Positions 6,443-7,576 of a DNA stretch of 7,576 bases are shown piece after piece (the first letter of the stretch is position 1; every line of letters begins with the position of its first letter). Location: NCBI GenBank assembly GCA_004296145.1, contig SEBM01000190.1, forward strand, positions 1 to 7,576. The letters are read 5' to 3'. Under the pieces are notes generated by a model. The model made no database searches, was not told the origin of the DNA, and was given only the letters and a program-made list of their open reading frames with translations. The DNA comes from Flavobacterium sp. GTDB taxonomy: Bacteria > Bacteroidota > Bacteroidia > Flavobacteriales > Flavobacteriaceae. The translations under genes were made by a program, and so were the position numbers.

Positions 6443-7402
6443 TTAGATTCCAAAAGCAGCTCTTGGACCTCCTGAAACGAAGATCGCAGCCATTCTGCTT
6501 TTTTGACCATTAGAGAACATGTACATACCAGCATCGTCAGTATAATCCATATAGTTCATAGTCATTTCTACAGGAGTTCCAGAACAAGTACTGTAGTGAG
6601 GATAAGCCGGTACACCATAGTTTGCAGTGTTGTGTGTTGGAGTATCAGATACTAAATCGCTTCCGCAAGTTGCATCTCCCCAAATGTGACGTAAATTCAT
6701 CCAGTGCCCAACTTCGTGAGTACCAGTTCTTCCTAAGTTATATGGCGCATTTGCAGAACCAGAAACTCCGAAATATTTAGAATCAATTACAACACCGTCT
6801 GTAGATGAAGCTCCACCAGGAAATTGTGCATAACCAAGGATTCCGCCACCAATAGCGCAAGACCATAAGTTAAGTTTTGTTGTTGGAGAAGTTGGCGCAA
6901 TACCACCCTGAGCTGTTTTTTTCATAGCATCATTTGTTCCCCAAGAAGTTTTTGTAGTAGATTTTCTAATTACCTGATCTAAAACAAACGTGATTCCAAC
7001 ATTAGCTTTTACACCTGCAAATAAAGCCGGTACGCTGTTGAAATCTGAATTTAATGCATTAAAATCTTTGTTTAAAACATCAATCTGAGATTGAATTTGT
7101 GCATTTGAAATATTCTGTGCTGTAGTTCTGTATAAAACATTTACAACAACTGGAATTTCGATTTTGCCATTTACTAAACGGCCAGAGAAACCTTTAACGA
7201 TTTGTTCGTTTGTAAAAGCTTCAATTTGATTCATTCTGATTGCCAAAGTAGGGTCGGCTTTCAGTTGTGCTTCTAATACATCCTGAGTTGCACATGCACG
7301 GCGCTCCATCGCGCTTGTTTCTGAACCAGCAGATTCAGTTTGGTCATTTTGACAAGAAAACAGCAATAAGGCTGTAATTGCAGATAAAAAAACTTTTTTC
7401 AT
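6443..7402 (-). CDS. M43-family (pappalysin/cytophagalysin-type) zinc metalloprotease lipoprotein
   Basis: Predicted zinc endopeptidase of the metzincin clan, exported as a lipoprotein. The active-site motif HEVGHWMNLRH at residues 229-239 gives zinc ligands His229, His233 and His239 with catalytic Glu230; Asn236 replaces the usual metzincin Gly. The Met-turn is at MNYMDY (282-287). Residues 1-16 form a lipoprotein signal peptide with lipobox LFSC; Cys17 would be acylated, and the polar QNDQTESAGSE that follows resembles Bacteroidetes surface-lipoprotein tethers. A propeptide-like stretch at about 18-75 contains Cys37, a possible cysteine-switch residue, although this is speculative. The catalytic domain spans about 80-319, with Cys182, Cys246 and Cys273 available for disulfides. 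At 319 residues with no C-terminal type IX secretion domain it is a compact member. It has its own promoter upstream and terminator downstream, so it is probably a single-gene unit. The peptide substrate is unknown. Confidence 0.9.
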   Translation of the reverse strand: MKKVFLSAITALLLFSCQNDQTESAGSETSAMERRACATQDVLEAQLKADPTLAIRMNQIEAFTNEQIVKGFSGRLVNGKIEIPVVVNVLYRTTAQNISNAQIQSQIDVLNKDFNALNSDFNSVPALFAGVKANVGITFVLDQVIRKSTTKTSWGTNDAMKKTAQGGIAPTSPTTKLNLWSCAIGGGILGYAQFPGGASSTDGVVIDSKYFGVSGSANAPYNLGRTGTHEVGHWMNLRHIWGDATCGSDLVSDTPTHNTANYGVPAYPHYSTCSGTPVEMTMNYMDYTDDAGMYMFSNGQKSRMAAIFVSGGPRAAFGI

Positions 7403-7452
7403 AATAATAGGGGTTTTTTGTTATAATATTGTTGATTAGTTAAACAATAACG

Positions 7453-7484
7453 CAATTTTATAACAAAATTGTATTGCAGCAAAA
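7453..7484 (-). promoter_or_regulatory. Promoter of the M43 protease gene
   Basis: On the minus strand TTTTG (7484-7480) is followed after exactly 19 nt by TAAAATTG (7460-7453), seven of eight matches to the Bacteroidetes -7 box TAnnTTTG, with spacing typical of that -33/-7 promoter. Transcription would start near 7445, giving a leader of about 43 nt before the ATG at 7402. The -7 box overlaps an inverted repeat, CAATTTT-N5-AAAATTG (7453-7471), which might be an operator but may simply reflect AT-rich composition. Confidence 0.5.
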
Positions 7485-7576
7485 TTTTATTGTAAAATAT
7501 TTGTGAGAATTTTACCAATCCCTTACATAGTCTAGTTCTTACAAAAAAATCAGCTTTTTATTTATGATGAAAATTC

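Noticed and set aside
6331..6534. Small 67-codon minus-strand frame at the end of the protease gene
   Set aside because: It overlaps the protease in another frame, runs through the terminator hairpin and has no domain-like content.
7564..7576. Possible gene start ATGATGAAAATTC at the right edge on the plus strand
   Set aside because: Only four codons are visible before the window ends, with no supporting promoter, so a gene cannot be claimed.

Overview
The window looks like chromosomal DNA from a Flavobacterium-like member of the Bacteroidetes. The evidence is the low-GC, AT-rich intergenic DNA, promoter motifs resembling the Bacteroidetes TAnnTTTG -7 box, the absence of clear Shine-Dalgarno sequences, signal peptides cleaved just before Gln, a Bacteroidetes-type lipoprotein N-terminus, and gene families typical of Flavobacteriia (M43 metalloprotease, PG_1098-type methyltransferase). 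There is no rRNA, tRNA, CRISPR array, insertion sequence, phage gene or integrase. It reads as ordinary core or near-core chromosome.

Layout. Positions 131-1234 (+) encode a membrane fatty acid desaturase with all three histidine boxes. It converges with 1241-1927 (-), a six-helix DUF4386-type membrane protein; only 6 nt separate the two stop codons. The 220-nt gap from 1928 to 2147 holds a strongly structured hairpin element (about 2035-2104) that resembles an abundant intergenic element of flavobacteria, perhaps the Flavo-1 RNA motif. Next come a secreted hypothetical protein (2148-2717, -), then, divergently, a secreted VanX/DdpX-like D-Ala-D-Ala dipeptidase (2822-3475, +). The dipeptidase converges with a second secreted hypothetical protein (3477-4043, -) across a 1-nt gap.

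The remaining genes are all on the minus strand. An AI-2E family permease (6321 down to 5230) is followed 2 nt later by a TTG-started THUMP-like/PG_1098-family SAM methyltransferase (5227 down to 4109). The secreted hypothetical at 3477-4043 lies 65 nt further on and may belong to the same transcript. Upstream of these lies a self-contained unit: an M43 (pappalysin/cytophagalysin-type) zinc metalloprotease lipoprotein (7402 down to 6443). It has a good promoter at 7453-7484 and a strong intrinsic terminator at 6389-6418. Positions 7485-7576 contain no supportable gene.

The genes do not form one pathway. Common themes are the envelope (desaturase, membrane proteins, periplasmic dipeptidase) and secreted proteins. 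I found no convincing new multi-gene system. The items most worth following up are the structured element at 2035-2104, the uncharacterised secreted proteins flanking the dipeptidase, and the tight permease-methyltransferase coupling.
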